Both the position numbers and the translations under genes were made by a program. The notes under the pieces are model-generated. The model ran no database searches. It was given only the letters and a program-made list of their open reading frames with translations, and had not been told where the DNA came from. A stretch of DNA of 64,000 nucleotides from Mycolicibacterium austroafricanum (GTDB lineage Bacteria > Actinomycetota > Actinomycetes > Mycobacteriales > Mycobacteriaceae), in NCBI RefSeq assembly GCF_000612725.1, contig NZ_HG964451.1:527634-591633 (forward strand). Reading direction: 5' to 3'. Shown here in pieces: positions 55,324-63,982 of the stretch. Numbering within the stretch: position 1 is the stretch's first letter; the number at the start of each line of letters is the position of its first letter.

Positions 55324-56493
55324 CTAGATCGGACTTTCGTTGCAGGGCTTGGCCGGTGGCCGGGTGGACAGGGTGAGCATGATCGGCTTGCCGCGGGAGT
55401 GATCGGCGCTCGGGCGGGGTTTGTCCCGCTCGCCGGCCAGCGCCGGGGCGCCGTAGCCCTCGACACATTCGGGGTCGGGGCCGTCGAGGGGCAGGCCGGT
55501 GAAGAACTTGGCCGCCATGCAGCCACCGCGGCAGGCGTCGTAGTGTCCGCAGCTGCCGCAGGCACCGGCGGACTGCGGCTCGCGCAGCTCACGGAACAAC
55601 GGAGCGTTCTTCCAGACGTTATCGAATCCGCTGTCGCGCACGATGTTTCCGGCCAGGAACCGGTCGTGGATGGCGAACGGGCAGGCGTAGACGTCACCGA
55701 CGGGGTCGATCAGGCAGACCACCCGGCCGGCACCGCACATGTTAAGGCCAGCCAGTGCGCCGGGCTCGCCGAGTCCGGACAGGTGGAAGAACGAGTCGCC
55801 GGTGAGCACCCGCTCGCCCTTGGCCACCAGCCAGTCGTAGAGCTGCTTCTGCTGTTCGGCGGTGGGGTGCAGCTCGTCCCACACGTCGGCGCCGCGGCCG
55901 GACGGCCGCAGCCGGGTGATGCGCAGGGTGGCGCCGTAGCGGTCGGCCAGGGCCTTGAAGTCGTCGAGCTGGTCGACGTTGTGGCGGGTGACCACCACTG
56001 AGATCTTGGCGTCGGAGAACCCGGCGGCGGCAAGGTTTTCCAACGCGCGCACCGCCATCGCGAACGACCCCTCGCCGCGGACGGCGTCGTTGACCTCGGC
56101 GGTCGCGCCGTCCAGCGAGATCTGGACGTCGACGTAGTCGCTGGCGGCCAGGCGCCGGGCCACCTCGGGGGTGATCCGGACGCCGTTGGTGGAGAACTTC
56201 ACCCCGACGTGGTGTTCGGTGGCGTAGTCGACCAGTTCCCAGAAGTCGGGTCGCACGGTCGGTTCGCCGCCGCCGATGTTCACGTAGAACACCTGCATGC
56301 GCTCGAGCTCGTCGATGATCGCCTTGCACTGCTCGGTGGTCAGCTCGCGCGGGTCACGCTTGCCCGAGGACGACAGGCAGTGCACGCAGGCGAGGTTGCA
56401 GGCGTAGGTCAGCTCCCAGGTCAGGCAGATCGGGGCCTGCAGGCCGCGTTCGAACTGCTCGATGAGCCGGGGCACCGGGGCCACAGAGGTCAT
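55324..56493 (-). CDS. mftC: MftC, radical SAM mycofactocin maturase
   Basis: A 389-residue radical SAM/SPASM enzyme. The [4Fe-4S]-SAM site is C32-N-L-A-C36-V-H-C39, and the SPASM auxiliary-cluster cysteines are in NMCGAG, DVYACPFA, CGSCGHYDACRGGC and DPECVEG. MftC decarboxylates the C-terminal Tyr of MftA and then forms a C-C bond to the Val, giving the precursor of AHDP. ATG 56493 overlaps the mftB stop by four bases. Confidence 0.97.
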   Translation of the reverse strand: MTSVAPVPRLIEQFERGLQAPICLTWELTYACNLACVHCLSSSGKRDPRELTTEQCKAIIDELERMQVFYVNIGGGEPTVRPDFWELVDYATEHHVGVKFSTNGVRITPEVARRLAASDYVDVQISLDGATAEVNDAVRGEGSFAMAVRALENLAAAGFSDAKISVVVTRHNVDQLDDFKALADRYGATLRITRLRPSGRGADVWDELHPTAEQQKQLYDWLVAKGERVLTGDSFFHLSGLGEPGALAGLNMCGAGRVVCLIDPVGDVYACPFAIHDRFLAGNIVRDSGFDNVWKNAPLFRELREPQSAGACGSCGHYDACRGGCMAAKFFTGLPLDGPDPECVEGYGAPALAGERDKPRPSADHSRGKPIMLTLSTRPPAKPCNESPI

Positions 56494-56804
56494 TGAAAGT
56501 CCTTGCAAATCAGCATGTTCGAGCTGGCCAGTACATCGAGAGCGTGCAGGTAGGGCGCTTCGGCATCGGCGTCGACGCCGGCCGCCCGCAGCGCGGAGCG
56601 CACGTCGGGGTGTTCGTCCAGAGACTCGATGACGGCCAGAATGGTCCGGTTCTTGAGGAACGACAGCTTGCGGGTGCCGAAGTGGTAGAGCAGCGCGCCG
56701 AACGGCTCCGGGCGCACCGCGACTTGCGGGTGCAGACGCCAGCTGCGGGCCGGGTCGAAGTCCGACCCGGCCACAGCCGGATCGCCCACGGCGTGGGCGG
56801 GCAC
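56490..56804 (-). CDS. mftB: MftB, mycofactocin precursor-peptide chaperone
   Basis: A 104-residue PqqD-like RRE protein that binds MftA and presents it to MftC. The conserved part is SWRLHPQVAVRPEPFGALLYHFGTRKLSFLKN (seen in outline: RPEPFGALLYHFGTRKLSFL). GTG 56804 is chosen, two bases after the mftA stop; the larger open frame reading across mftA and mftR is spurious. Overlaps mftC by four bases. Confidence 0.92.
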   Translation of the reverse strand: MPAHAVGDPAVAGSDFDPARSWRLHPQVAVRPEPFGALLYHFGTRKLSFLKNRTILAVIESLDEHPDVRSALRAAGVDADAEAPYLHALDVLASSNMLICKDFQ

Positions 56805-56806
56805 GG

Positions 56807-56902
56807 TCAGTAGACCCCGCACATCCCGTCGATCGAGACCTCTTCGACGAGCGTCTCGGTGACCAGTTCGGCCTGGGCCTCGGTGTTCTGGCTCGGCTCC
56901 AT
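56807..56902 (-). CDS. mftA: MftA, mycofactocin precursor peptide
   Basis: A 31-residue ribosomal precursor ending IDGMCGVY, the invariant MftA C-terminus; Val30 and Tyr31 become the cofactor core. ATG 56902 has AGAGGGG six bases upstream. Too short for usual ORF cut-offs but unambiguous from its ending and its place before mftB. Divergent from mftR. Confidence 0.97.
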   Translation of the reverse strand: MEPSQNTEAQAELVTETLVEEVSIDGMCGVY

Positions 56903-56929
56903 GAAAAACCCCTCTTTCTCTGCTCGGGT

Positions 56930-56950
56930 TCTCGACAATCGTGATCGAGA
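56930..56950. promoter_or_regulatory. Candidate MftR operator between mftR and mftA
   Basis: TCTCGA-N9-TCGAGA, an inverted repeat about 30 bp upstream of mftA in the mftA/mftR divergent gap. MftR of M. smegmatis is known to repress the mft genes; this repeat is the most symmetric candidate site. Binding is inferred. Confidence 0.55.
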
Positions 56951-56996
56951 TCGCAAGAATATGGCATCGAGTGCCGTAATGGAAGGGGTTGAGTCG

Positions 56997-57602
56997 ATGG
57001 AGTCGCGTCCGAGCGAAGGCGGTACCCGCGTCGGGCGGCGTCGCTCCACGACCCGCGACCACATCGCCGACGTCGCGATCGACCTGTTCATCACCTACGG
57101 CTTCGACGAGGTGAGCGTCGACGAGGTCGCGCAGAGTTCCGGCATCGCCCGACGCACCCTGTTCCGCTACTACGCCTCCAAGAGCGCCATCCCGTGGGGC
57201 GACTTCGACGCACATCTCGACGAATTCCGCGGGGTGTTCGAGAGCATCGGCCCCGAGGTGCCGACCCGCGCCGCTCTGCGGCAGGCGCTGTTGGCGTTCA
57301 ACACCTTTGGCGAGTCGGAGACCGTCCGGCATCGCCAGCGGATGCGGGTGATCCTGGAGACCGCGGAGCTACAGGCCTACTCGATGACCATGTACGCCGG
57401 CTGGCGCGGGGTGGTCGCGGAGTTCGTGGCGCAGCGCATCGGCGCCAACGCCACCGACCTGGTGCCGCAGTCGGTCGCCTGGCTCATGCTCGGGGTGGCG
57501 CTGTCGGCCTACGAGTACTGGCTGGCCAACGAGTCGGTGTCGCTGCCCGACGCCCTGGCCGATGCGTTCGACGCCGTCGCCGGCGGGCTTGGCCAGTTCT
57601 AG
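56997..57602 (+). CDS. mftR: MftR, TetR-family regulator of the mycofactocin genes
   Basis: A 201-residue TetR regulator. Helix-turn-helix region [20 protein letters not shown] and [22 protein letters not shown], the last segment typical of MftR. ATG 56997 is preferred because GGAAGGGG lies eight bases upstream and the length fits the family; earlier ATGs at 56961 and 56979 are possible. MftR represses the divergent mftA-D genes and is released by long-chain acyl-CoA in M. smegmatis (established knowledge). Confidence 0.92.
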   Translation: MESRPSEGGTRVGRRRSTTRDHIADVAIDLFITYGFDEVSVDEVAQSSGIARRTLFRYYASKSAIPWGDFDAHLDEFRGVFESIGPEVPTRAALRQALLAFNTFGESETVRHRQRMRVILETAELQAYSMTMYAGWRGVVAEFVAQRIGANATDLVPQSVAWLMLGVALSAYEYWLANESVSLPDALADAFDAVAGGLGQF

Positions 57603-57605
57603 GGG

Positions 57606-57650
57606 TTTCGGCGCGTTTTCGTTCGCTCAGCGAACGAAAACGCGCCGAAA
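57606..57650. terminator. Perfect 22-1-22 palindrome, bidirectional terminator
   Basis: Two 22-bp arms (each with TTTCGGCGCG at the outer end and GTTCGCT inside) around one base, starting four bases after the mftR stop and ending 14 bp before the convergent ferredoxin reductase stop. The position between two converging genes suits a bidirectional terminator. It is the intact version of the palindrome interrupted by the IS near 49.6 kb. Confidence 0.85.
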
Positions 57651-57663
57651 TCGCTTGGGACGC

Positions 57664-58851
57664 CTAGGAAGCGGGCAGGACGTCGGAGATCGGCGCGCCG
57701 GTGGCGATCTTGGCCCGGGTCTTCATGACCTTGCCGGGCATACCGCCGCCGACCACACCGGCCACCACGCCGTCGCGCTCGTAATAGGCCAGGAACTTGC
57801 GCCCGTCGTCCTCGACGAGGTGGACGATGTCGGTGGCCTCCGGCTCGCCGAGGCACTGGATCTTGACGTCGTACTGGTCGCTCCAGAAGTACGGGACCAC
57901 GACCACCTCGGGTGCCACCCCGCCCAGCATCGCGGGCGTGATGACCCGGGCCTGCTCGGCGACGTTGCTCCAATGTTCCACGCGCGCTTGGTGTCCGGTG
58001 GCGTCGCGCCAGGAGGCGACGTCGCCGAGCGCCCAGACGTGCGGTGCGCTGGTGCGGCCGGACTCGTCGCAGATGACACCGTTGTCCACCTCGACGCCGC
58101 TGCCGTCGAGCCAGTCGGTGGCCGGACGCGAGCCGATGCCCACCACCACCAGGTCGGCCGGCAGCTCGCTGCCGTCGGACAGCACCACGGTGCTGACGTG
58201 GCCGTCCTCGCCGCGGACCTCGGCCACCCCGACCCCGGTGCGCACGTCGACACCCTCGGCCCGGTGCAGCCGGGTGACCAGGTTGCCCACCTGCTCGCCG
58301 AGCACCGAGGCCAGCGGCGCCGGCTGCGGCTCGACCAGCACCACGTCGACGCCGAGCTTGCGCAGGCTGGCGGCCACCTCGCAGCCGATGAAGCCGGCGC
58401 CGATGATCACCGCCTGCCGCGCCGAGGCGGCGTGGGCGCGCAGCGCCAGCGCCTCGTCGAGGTTGCGCAGCACCCGGATGCCGTCGAGGTCGGGGAACGA
58501 CGGGATGCGCTTGGGCACCAGGCCCGTGGCGATCACCAGGTCGTCATAGCCCAGCACCGACCCGTCGGCCAGGGTCAGCGTGCGCGCCGCGGTGTCCAGT
58601 GCGGTGGCCGCACTGCCCAGGCGCAGGGTGATGTTGTTCTCGTCGTAGAACTCGGCGGGCTTGAGCGCCACGTCGTCGAGGTCGGCGTGCAGCACGTCCT
58701 TGGACAGCGGCGGCCGGTCATAGGGAAGGTGCACCTCGTCGCTGACGATGGTGACGGGGCCGGCGTATTCGGCCTTGCGCAACTGTTCGGCGGTCTTGGT
58801 CGCGGCCAGGCCGCCGCCGACGATGATGATGCCGTTCTCGCTACTGCTCAC
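57664..58851 (-). CDS. FAD-dependent ferredoxin reductase (Rv0688-like)
   Basis: A 395-residue NAD(P)H:ferredoxin reductase. FAD motif IIIVGGGLAATKTAEQL, NAD(P)H motif AVIIGAGFIGCEVAASL, second FAD motif HVWALGDVAS, and LPYDRPPLSKDVL. The same gene stands near mftR in M. tuberculosis (Rv0688). Partner is unknown; P450s and Rieske proteins in the window lack their own dedicated reductase in part, so several partners are possible. It resembles the reductase at 11177-12415 in layout but is not close. Confidence 0.92.
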   Translation of the reverse strand: MSSSENGIIIVGGGLAATKTAEQLRKAEYAGPVTIVSDEVHLPYDRPPLSKDVLHADLDDVALKPAEFYDENNITLRLGSAATALDTAARTLTLADGSVLGYDDLVIATGLVPKRIPSFPDLDGIRVLRNLDEALALRAHAASARQAVIIGAGFIGCEVAASLRKLGVDVVLVEPQPAPLASVLGEQVGNLVTRLHRAEGVDVRTGVGVAEVRGEDGHVSTVVLSDGSELPADLVVVGIGSRPATDWLDGSGVEVDNGVICDESGRTSAPHVWALGDVASWRDATGHQARVEHWSNVAEQARVITPAMLGGVAPEVVVVPYFWSDQYDVKIQCLGEPEATDIVHLVEDDGRKFLAYYERDGVVAGVVGGGMPGKVMKTRAKIATGAPISDVLPAS

Positions 58852-58928
58852 GTGGTGTTCTTACAGGATGGGCGCGCGAAAGTGTCGGCCAGCCCGCACT
58901 TACCGACCGACCGGTTAGCCGAGACGGG

Positions 58929-59375
58929 TCACGACGGCGAGCGATCGATCAGGTTGGACAGCACCACGATGCTCTCGCTGCGCTCCACGTCGGCGACCGA
59001 TCGGATGCGTTCCAGAGCGGCCTCGAGGTGGCGCATGTCGCGGGCCAGGACGTGCAGGATCGCGTCGGCGGTTCCGGTGACGGTGGCCGCGCTGATCACC
59101 TCCGGGATGTCGATCCAGGCTGCCCGCAACTGGTCCGGGGCGATGGTGCCGTGGCAGTACACCTGCACGTAGGCCTCGGTGTTCCAGCCCAGTGCGCTGC
59201 GGTCGATGACGGTGGTGAAGCCGCGGATGACGCCGTTGTCGAGCATCCGGTCCACCCGGCGCTTGACCGCCGGCGCCGACAGGTTCACCCGGGCGCCGAT
59301 CTCGGCGAAGGTGGCCCGGGCGTGCTCGGCGAGTTCGGCGAGGATCCGCTCGTCGGTGTCGTCCAGACGGTCCAT
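58929..59375 (-). CDS. Lrp/AsnC-family regulator
   Basis: A 148-residue Lrp/AsnC regulator. HTH domain LDDTDERILAELAEHARATFAEIGARVNLSAPAVKRRVDRM (core AEIGARVNLSAPAVKRRVDR) and a C-terminal RAM ligand domain (VTGTADAILHVLARDMRHLE). ATG 59375 with AAAGGG upstream. Divergent from the ddaH-rocD-rocE operon, matching Rv2324 beside Rv2323c-rocD-rocE in M. tuberculosis; it probably controls that operon in response to arginine or ornithine. Confidence 0.92.
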   Translation of the reverse strand: MDRLDDTDERILAELAEHARATFAEIGARVNLSAPAVKRRVDRMLDNGVIRGFTTVIDRSALGWNTEAYVQVYCHGTIAPDQLRAAWIDIPEVISAATVTGTADAILHVLARDMRHLEAALERIRSVADVERSESIVVLSNLIDRSPS

Positions 59376-59448
59376 CGGCAGCCCTTTCCCGCCCGCGCAC
59401 AATAGATCGCCGCCATCCTAGCTCTAGCGCAACAGATCGCACGCAGAC

Positions 59449-59493
59449 ACGCAATGAGTGTCGATTGATTGCGTCCAACGCCGCCCATATCGT
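59449..59493 (+). promoter_or_regulatory. Promoter of ddaH with overlapping Lrp-type inverted repeat
   Basis: -35 box TTGATT (59465-59470) and -10 box TATCGT (59488-59493), 17-base spacer; the expected start point falls on the A of the ddaH ATG at 59500. ACGCAAT-N12-ATTGCGT (59449-59474) overlaps the -35 box and is a likely Lrp/AsnC site. Confidence 0.65.
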
Positions 59494-59499
59494 TGATTC

Positions 59500-60345
59500 A
59501 TGACGATATCCCCTGATGTCGCCGCCGCCTCCGCCACGCGGGTGCGCGCCCAGCGTCTGCGGCACTACGTGATGACCCCGCCCACGTACTTCACCGTCGA
59601 ATACGCCATCAACCCGTGGATGGACACCAGCACCCCGGTGGACGCCGAGCGTGCCGTGGCCCAGTGGGAGACCCTGCGCGACACCTACCGCGGCCTCGGC
59701 CACACCGTCGACCTCGTCGACCCGGTCCCCGGCCTGCCGGACATGGTCTACGCCGCCAACGCCGGGCTGATCATCAACGGCGCCGCCATCGTCGCCCGCT
59801 TCAAGCACGCCGAACGCCACGGCGAGTCGGTGGCCTACGCCGGCTGGATGGACGGTCGCGGACATCGCCCCGTCAGCACCCGGCACGTCAACGAGGGTCA
59901 GGGCGATCTGCTGGTCGTCGGCTCGATGATCCTGGCGGGCACCGGATTTCGCACCGATCCGCAGGCACACGCCGAGGTGGCCGCCTTCACCGGCATGCCG
60001 GTGGTCTCGCTGGAGTTGGTCGACCCGCGCTTCTACCACCTCGACACCGCACTGACGGTGCTCGACGACACCACCATCGCCTACTACCCGCCGGCATTCA
60101 GCGACCGCGCCCGGGCGCAGCTTCGGCGGCTATTCCCCGACGCCATCGAGGTCGCCAGCACCGACGCCTACGTGCTGGGCCTCAACGCGGTCTCCGACGG
60201 CAGGCACGTGGTGCACCCGGCTCAGGCGACCGGGTTCGCCGAACAGCTCTACCGCGCCGGGTTCCATCCGATCGGCGTCGACCTGTCCGAACTGCTCAAG
60301 GGCGGCGGTTCGGTGAAATGCTGCACGCTGGAGGTGTTTTCATGA
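59500..60345 (+). CDS. ddaH: N(G)-dimethylarginine dimethylaminohydrolase / arginine deiminase-like amidinotransferase-fold enzyme
   Basis: A 281-residue enzyme of the amidinotransferase/DDAH superfamily. The catalytic Cys is near the C-terminus (GGGSVKCCTLEVF, C274 or C275) and the His in RFYHLDTALT. Such enzymes turn dimethylarginine or arginine into citrulline or ornithine products; the neighbouring ornithine aminotransferase suggests an arginine-derived substrate. No ribosome binding site precedes the ATG and the promoter start point coincides with it, so the mRNA is probably leaderless. Overlaps rocD by four bases. Counterpart of Rv2323c. Confidence 0.88.
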   Translation: MTISPDVAAASATRVRAQRLRHYVMTPPTYFTVEYAINPWMDTSTPVDAERAVAQWETLRDTYRGLGHTVDLVDPVPGLPDMVYAANAGLIINGAAIVARFKHAERHGESVAYAGWMDGRGHRPVSTRHVNEGQGDLLVVGSMILAGTGFRTDPQAHAEVAAFTGMPVVSLELVDPRFYHLDTALTVLDDTTIAYYPPAFSDRARAQLRRLFPDAIEVASTDAYVLGLNAVSDGRHVVHPAQATGFAEQLYRAGFHPIGVDLSELLKGGGSVKCCTLEVFS

Positions 60346-61586
60346 CCATGGCCGACACAGTGAGATTTGAGGTACCCGAGGCGACGGCGGCCGCCATCGC
60401 ACTCGACGACACCTACGCCGCGCGCAACTACTCCCCGCTGCCGGTGGTGGCCCACACCGCGCGCGGCGCGTGGATCACCGACGTGGAGGGCCGGCGCTAC
60501 CTGGACTGCCTGGCCGCCTACTCGGCGGTGAACTTCGGCCACCACAACGACGAGATCATCGCCACCGCCCACCGGCAGCTCGACTCCCTGACACTGATCA
60601 GCCGGGCGTTCCACTCCGATCGGCTCGGGCCGTTCTGCGCGGCGCTGGCCCGGCTGTGCGGCAAGGACATGGTGCTGCCGATGAACAGCGGCGCCGAGGC
60701 CGTCGAGAGCGGACTGAAGGTGGCCCGCAAGTGGGGCGCCGACGTCAAGGGCGTTCCCGAGGGCATGGCCAACATCATCGTGGCCGACAACAACTTCCAC
60801 GGCCGCACGATCAGCATCGTCAGCTTCTCCTCCGACGAGAGCGCCCGCGGCGGGTTCGGTCCCTTCACCCCCGGGTTCCGGTCGGTGCCGTTCGGCGACG
60901 CCGACGCGGTGGCCGCCGCCATCGACGAGCACACCGTGGCGGTTCTGGTTGAGCCCATCCAGGGCGAGGCGGGCATCATCGTCCCGCCCGACGACTACCT
61001 GCCGCGGCTGCGCCGGCTGTGCACGGCCAACAACGTGCTGCTGATCGCCGACGAGATCCAGTCCGGCCTGGCCCGCACCGGGCACACCTTCGCCTGCGAC
61101 CACTGGGGCGTGGTGCCCGACATCTACCTGCTCGGCAAGGCCCTGGGCGGCGGCGTGGTTCCACTGTCGGCGGTGGTCGCCGACCGTGACGTGCTCGGCG
61201 TGCTCAACCCCGGCGAGCACGGCTCGACCTTCGGCGGCAACCCGCTGGCCACCGCCATCGGCGCCACCGTCGTGGAGATCCTCGAGCGCGGCGAATTCCA
61301 GTCCCGCTCAGCCGAACTCGGCCTGCACCTGCACGCCCGGCTGCGCTCGCTGATCGGCCACGGCGTGCTCGCGGTGCGCGGTATGGGACTGTGGGCCGGG
61401 GTGGACATCGACACCCGGCTGGGCAGCGGCAAGAAGCTCAGCCTGGCGCTGGCGCAGCGCGGCGTGCTGGTCAAGGACACCCACGGCTCGACATTGCGCT
61501 TCGCTCCCCCACTGGTCATCACCGCCGAGGAGATCGACTGGGCTGTTGACCAGTTCGCGAGCGTACTGGCCGAGGCAGGCTCATAA
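60342..61586 (+). CDS. rocD: Ornithine aminotransferase
   Basis: A 414-residue PLP-dependent class III aminotransferase making glutamate-semialdehyde from ornithine. YLDCLAAYSAVNFGH, NSGAEAVESGLKVARKW, LLIADEIQSGLARTG and the PLP-lysine segment LLGKALGGGVVPLSAV are present, and the protein is full length; M. tuberculosis instead has the gene split into rocD1 and rocD2. ATG 60342 overlaps the ddaH stop. The open frame extending to 59616 is a shadow of ddaH. Confidence 0.95.
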   Translation: MTMADTVRFEVPEATAAAIALDDTYAARNYSPLPVVAHTARGAWITDVEGRRYLDCLAAYSAVNFGHHNDEIIATAHRQLDSLTLISRAFHSDRLGPFCAALARLCGKDMVLPMNSGAEAVESGLKVARKWGADVKGVPEGMANIIVADNNFHGRTISIVSFSSDESARGGFGPFTPGFRSVPFGDADAVAAAIDEHTVAVLVEPIQGEAGIIVPPDDYLPRLRRLCTANNVLLIADEIQSGLARTGHTFACDHWGVVPDIYLLGKALGGGVVPLSAVVADRDVLGVLNPGEHGSTFGGNPLATAIGATVVEILERGEFQSRSAELGLHLHARLRSLIGHGVLAVRGMGLWAGVDIDTRLGSGKKLSLALAQRGVLVKDTHGSTLRFAPPLVITAEEIDWAVDQFASVLAEAGS

Positions 61587-61616
61587 TCGGCTGAATCAGC
61601 GATGCAGGAGGCGCCC

Positions 61617-63107
61617 ATGACGGCCCCGTCGGTCAATCTCACCGAGCAGATGCTGCGACGACGGCCCGTCATCGGGGCCCCCGTCGCGCACGGCGCCTCC
61701 GATCACCTCAAACGCACGATCGGCACCTTCCAGCTGACCATGTTCGGCGTCGGGGCCACCGTCGGCACCGGTATCTTCTTCGTGCTGTCCGAGGCGGTGC
61801 CGGAGGCCGGGCCGGGCGTCATCGTGTCGTTCCTGATCGCCGGGATCGCCGCCGGGCTGGCCGCCATCTGCTACGCCGAACTGGCCTCGGCCGTCCCGGT
61901 TTCCGGCTCGACCTACTCCTACGCCTACACCACCCTGGGCGAGGTGGTGGCGATGGGCGTGGCGGCCTGTCTGCTGCTCGAATACGGGGTGTCGACGGCC
62001 GCGGTGGCCGTCGGCTGGAGCCAATACGTCAACAAGCTGCTGGACAACTTCATCGGACACCATCTGCCGCAAGCACTTTCGGCCGCCCCGTGGGACGACA
62101 ACCCGGGCATCGTCAACTTTCCCGCGGTCTTCCTGGTCACCATGTGTGCCCTGTTGCTGATCCGGGGCGCCAGCGAGTCGGCCAAGGTCAACACCGTCAT
62201 GGTGCTGATCAAACTGGGTGTGCTGGTGATGTTCTCGGTGATCGCGTTCACCGCGTTCGACACCGATCGCTTCGCCGACTTCGCCCCCTTGGGCGCGGCC
62301 GGCATCGGGTCGGCGGCCGGCACCATCTTCTTCTCCTACATCGGCCTGGACGCCGTGTCCACGGCGGGCGACGAGGTCAAGGACCCGCAACGCACCATGC
62401 CGCGGGCCATCCTGGCCGCGCTGATCACCGTCACCTCGGTCTATCTGCTGGTCACCCTGGCCGCGCTGGGCGCGCAGGCCTGGACGAGCTTCGAGGGCCA
62501 GGAGGCCGGACTGGCCAAGATCCTCGACGACGTGACGGGGGCGAACTACTGGGGCACGGTGCTGGCGGCCGGCGCGGTGATCTCGATCTTCTCGGTGACC
62601 CTGGTGACGCTGTACGGCCAGACTAGGATCCTGTTCGCCATGGGCCGAGACGGGCTGCTGCCCAAGATGTTCGCCCAGGTGAACACCCGCAGCATGACCC
62701 CGGTGAACAACACCATCATCGTGGCGATCGTGGTGGGCATCCTGGCCGGTGTGGTGCCGCTGAACTATCTGGCCGACATGGTGTCGATCGGCACGCTGGT
62801 CGCCTTCATCGTCGTCTCGCTGGGCGTGATGATCCTGCGCAAGCGCGAACCCGATCTGCCCCGCGGATTCAAGGTGCCCGGCTATCCGGTGACGCCGGTG
62901 CTGTCGATCCTGGCCTGCGGCTACATCCTCTACAGCCTGCACTGGTACACCTGGATCGCCTTCTCCGGCTGGGTGGCCGTGGTCCTGGCCTTCTACTTCG
63001 TCTGGGGACGCCACCACAGCGCCCTCAACGACGGCGGGGACGGCGTGATCGCCGCCGCGGCGGGGGCCGAGGACGTGCAGGTGATTCATCCGAAGGACGA
63101 GCCGTGA
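61617..63107 (+). CDS. rocE: Cationic amino acid permease (APC family)
   Basis: A 496-residue APC permease with 12 or more hydrophobic helices. FQLTMFGVGATVGTGIFFVLSEA is the family helix-1 signature (quoted in part) and FFSYIGLDAVSTAGDEVKDPQRTMP the helix-6 region. ATG 61617 is chosen for its AGGAGG site; an ATG at 61602 is an alternative. Likely imports arginine or ornithine for the operon. Overlaps the stress-protein gene by four bases. Confidence 0.92.
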   Translation: MTAPSVNLTEQMLRRRPVIGAPVAHGASDHLKRTIGTFQLTMFGVGATVGTGIFFVLSEAVPEAGPGVIVSFLIAGIAAGLAAICYAELASAVPVSGSTYSYAYTTLGEVVAMGVAACLLLEYGVSTAAVAVGWSQYVNKLLDNFIGHHLPQALSAAPWDDNPGIVNFPAVFLVTMCALLLIRGASESAKVNTVMVLIKLGVLVMFSVIAFTAFDTDRFADFAPLGAAGIGSAAGTIFFSYIGLDAVSTAGDEVKDPQRTMPRAILAALITVTSVYLLVTLAALGAQAWTSFEGQEAGLAKILDDVTGANYWGTVLAAGAVISIFSVTLVTLYGQTRILFAMGRDGLLPKMFAQVNTRSMTPVNNTIIVAIVVGILAGVVPLNYLADMVSIGTLVAFIVVSLGVMILRKREPDLPRGFKVPGYPVTPVLSILACGYILYSLHWYTWIAFSGWVAVVLAFYFVWGRHHSALNDGGDGVIAAAAGAEDVQVIHPKDEP

Positions 63108-63982
63108 CCGTCGTCGTCGGCTACCTGGCCGGCAAGAGCGGCACCGCACCGCTGCACCTGGCCGTCGGCGCCGCCCGTACGCTGCGCACCTCGCTGACGG
63201 TGGCCACCATCGTGCCCAAGCCGTGGACCACGCCGTCACCGGCGCGCATCGACGCCGAATACGCCTCGTGGGCAGACCAACTCGCGGCCGACTCCGCCAA
63301 GGAGGCGCATCGCTACCTGGCCGCCATGTCCGACGGACTCGACGTCTCCTTCCACAGCCACTCGCACCGCTCGGTGTCCGGCGGCCTGGTCGAGGTGGTC
63401 GCCGAGCTCGGCGCCGACCTGTTGGTGCTGGGCTCCTCGGCCAACGGCCAGCTGGGTCAGGTGGTCGTCGGGTCGACGGCCGACCGGCTGCTGCACTCCG
63501 CGCCGGTGCCGGTGGCGATCGCGCCGCGCGGGTACCGGACCCGCGCGGGCGTGCTGACGCGGATCACCTGCGGCTATCCCGGCACACCGGAGTCGGTGGA
63601 CGTGGTCAAACGGATCGCCGAACTGGCCACCCGCCTCGAGGTCCCGCTGCGGGTGATCACCTTCGCGGTGCGCGGCCGCACCATGTATCCGCCCGAAATC
63701 GGTTTGCACGCAGAGGATTCCATCCTCGCCGCGTGGGAGGCCAGTGCGCGGGAGATGCTGGCGAAGCTGCGCGACGACGGCGTGGTCGGCCTGGACGTCG
63801 CCCTCCAGGTGGTCAGCGGCAACGGCTGGGATCAGGCGTTGGACGCCGCCGAATGGCAGGACGGCGAGGTGCTGGCCCTGGGCACCTCACCCCGCGGCGA
63901 CATCGCCCGGGTGTTCCTCGGCTCGCGCGGCACCAAGATCATGCGGCACAGTCCGGTGCCGGTCCTGGTGCTGCCGGGGTAG
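63104..63982 (+). CDS. Tandem-domain universal stress protein
   Basis: A 292-residue protein with two UspA domains. Each half ends in an ATP-binding-type motif: GSSANGQLGQVVVGSTADRLL in the first (partly quoted) and GTSPRGDIARVFLGSRGTKI in the second, each followed by the HSPVPVL-type strand. GTG start overlaps the permease stop (GTGA). Its coupling to an amino acid permease is of a type seen elsewhere for regulation of transporters; the role here is unknown. Nothing further is seen in the last 18 bases. Confidence 0.88.
   Translation: MTVVVGYLAGKSGTAPLHLAVGAARTLRTSLTVATIVPKPWTTPSPARIDAEYASWADQLAADSAKEAHRYLAAMSDGLDVSFHSHSHRSVSGGLVEVVAELGADLLVLGSSANGQLGQVVVGSTADRLLHSAPVPVAIAPRGYRTRAGVLTRITCGYPGTPESVDVVKRIAELATRLEVPLRVITFAVRGRTMYPPEIGLHAEDSILAAWEASAREMLAKLRDDGVVGLDVALQVVSGNGWDQALDAAEWQDGEVLALGTSPRGDIARVFLGSRGTKIMRHSPVPVLVLPG

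Noticed and set aside
55324..56967. 547-residue version of the radical SAM protein
   Set aside because: The first 158 residues are mftB/mftA sequence in another frame; the ATG at 56493 overlaps the mftB stop and fits the family.
56490..57332. 280-residue minus-strand frame covering mftB, mftA and part of mftR
   Set aside because: Only the last 104 residues match MftB; the rest runs antisense to mftR and out of frame over mftA. Start placed at GTG 56804.
59616..61586. 656-residue extended ornithine aminotransferase
   Set aside because: The first 242 residues are an alternative-frame reading of ddaH; the ATG at 60342 overlaps the ddaH stop.
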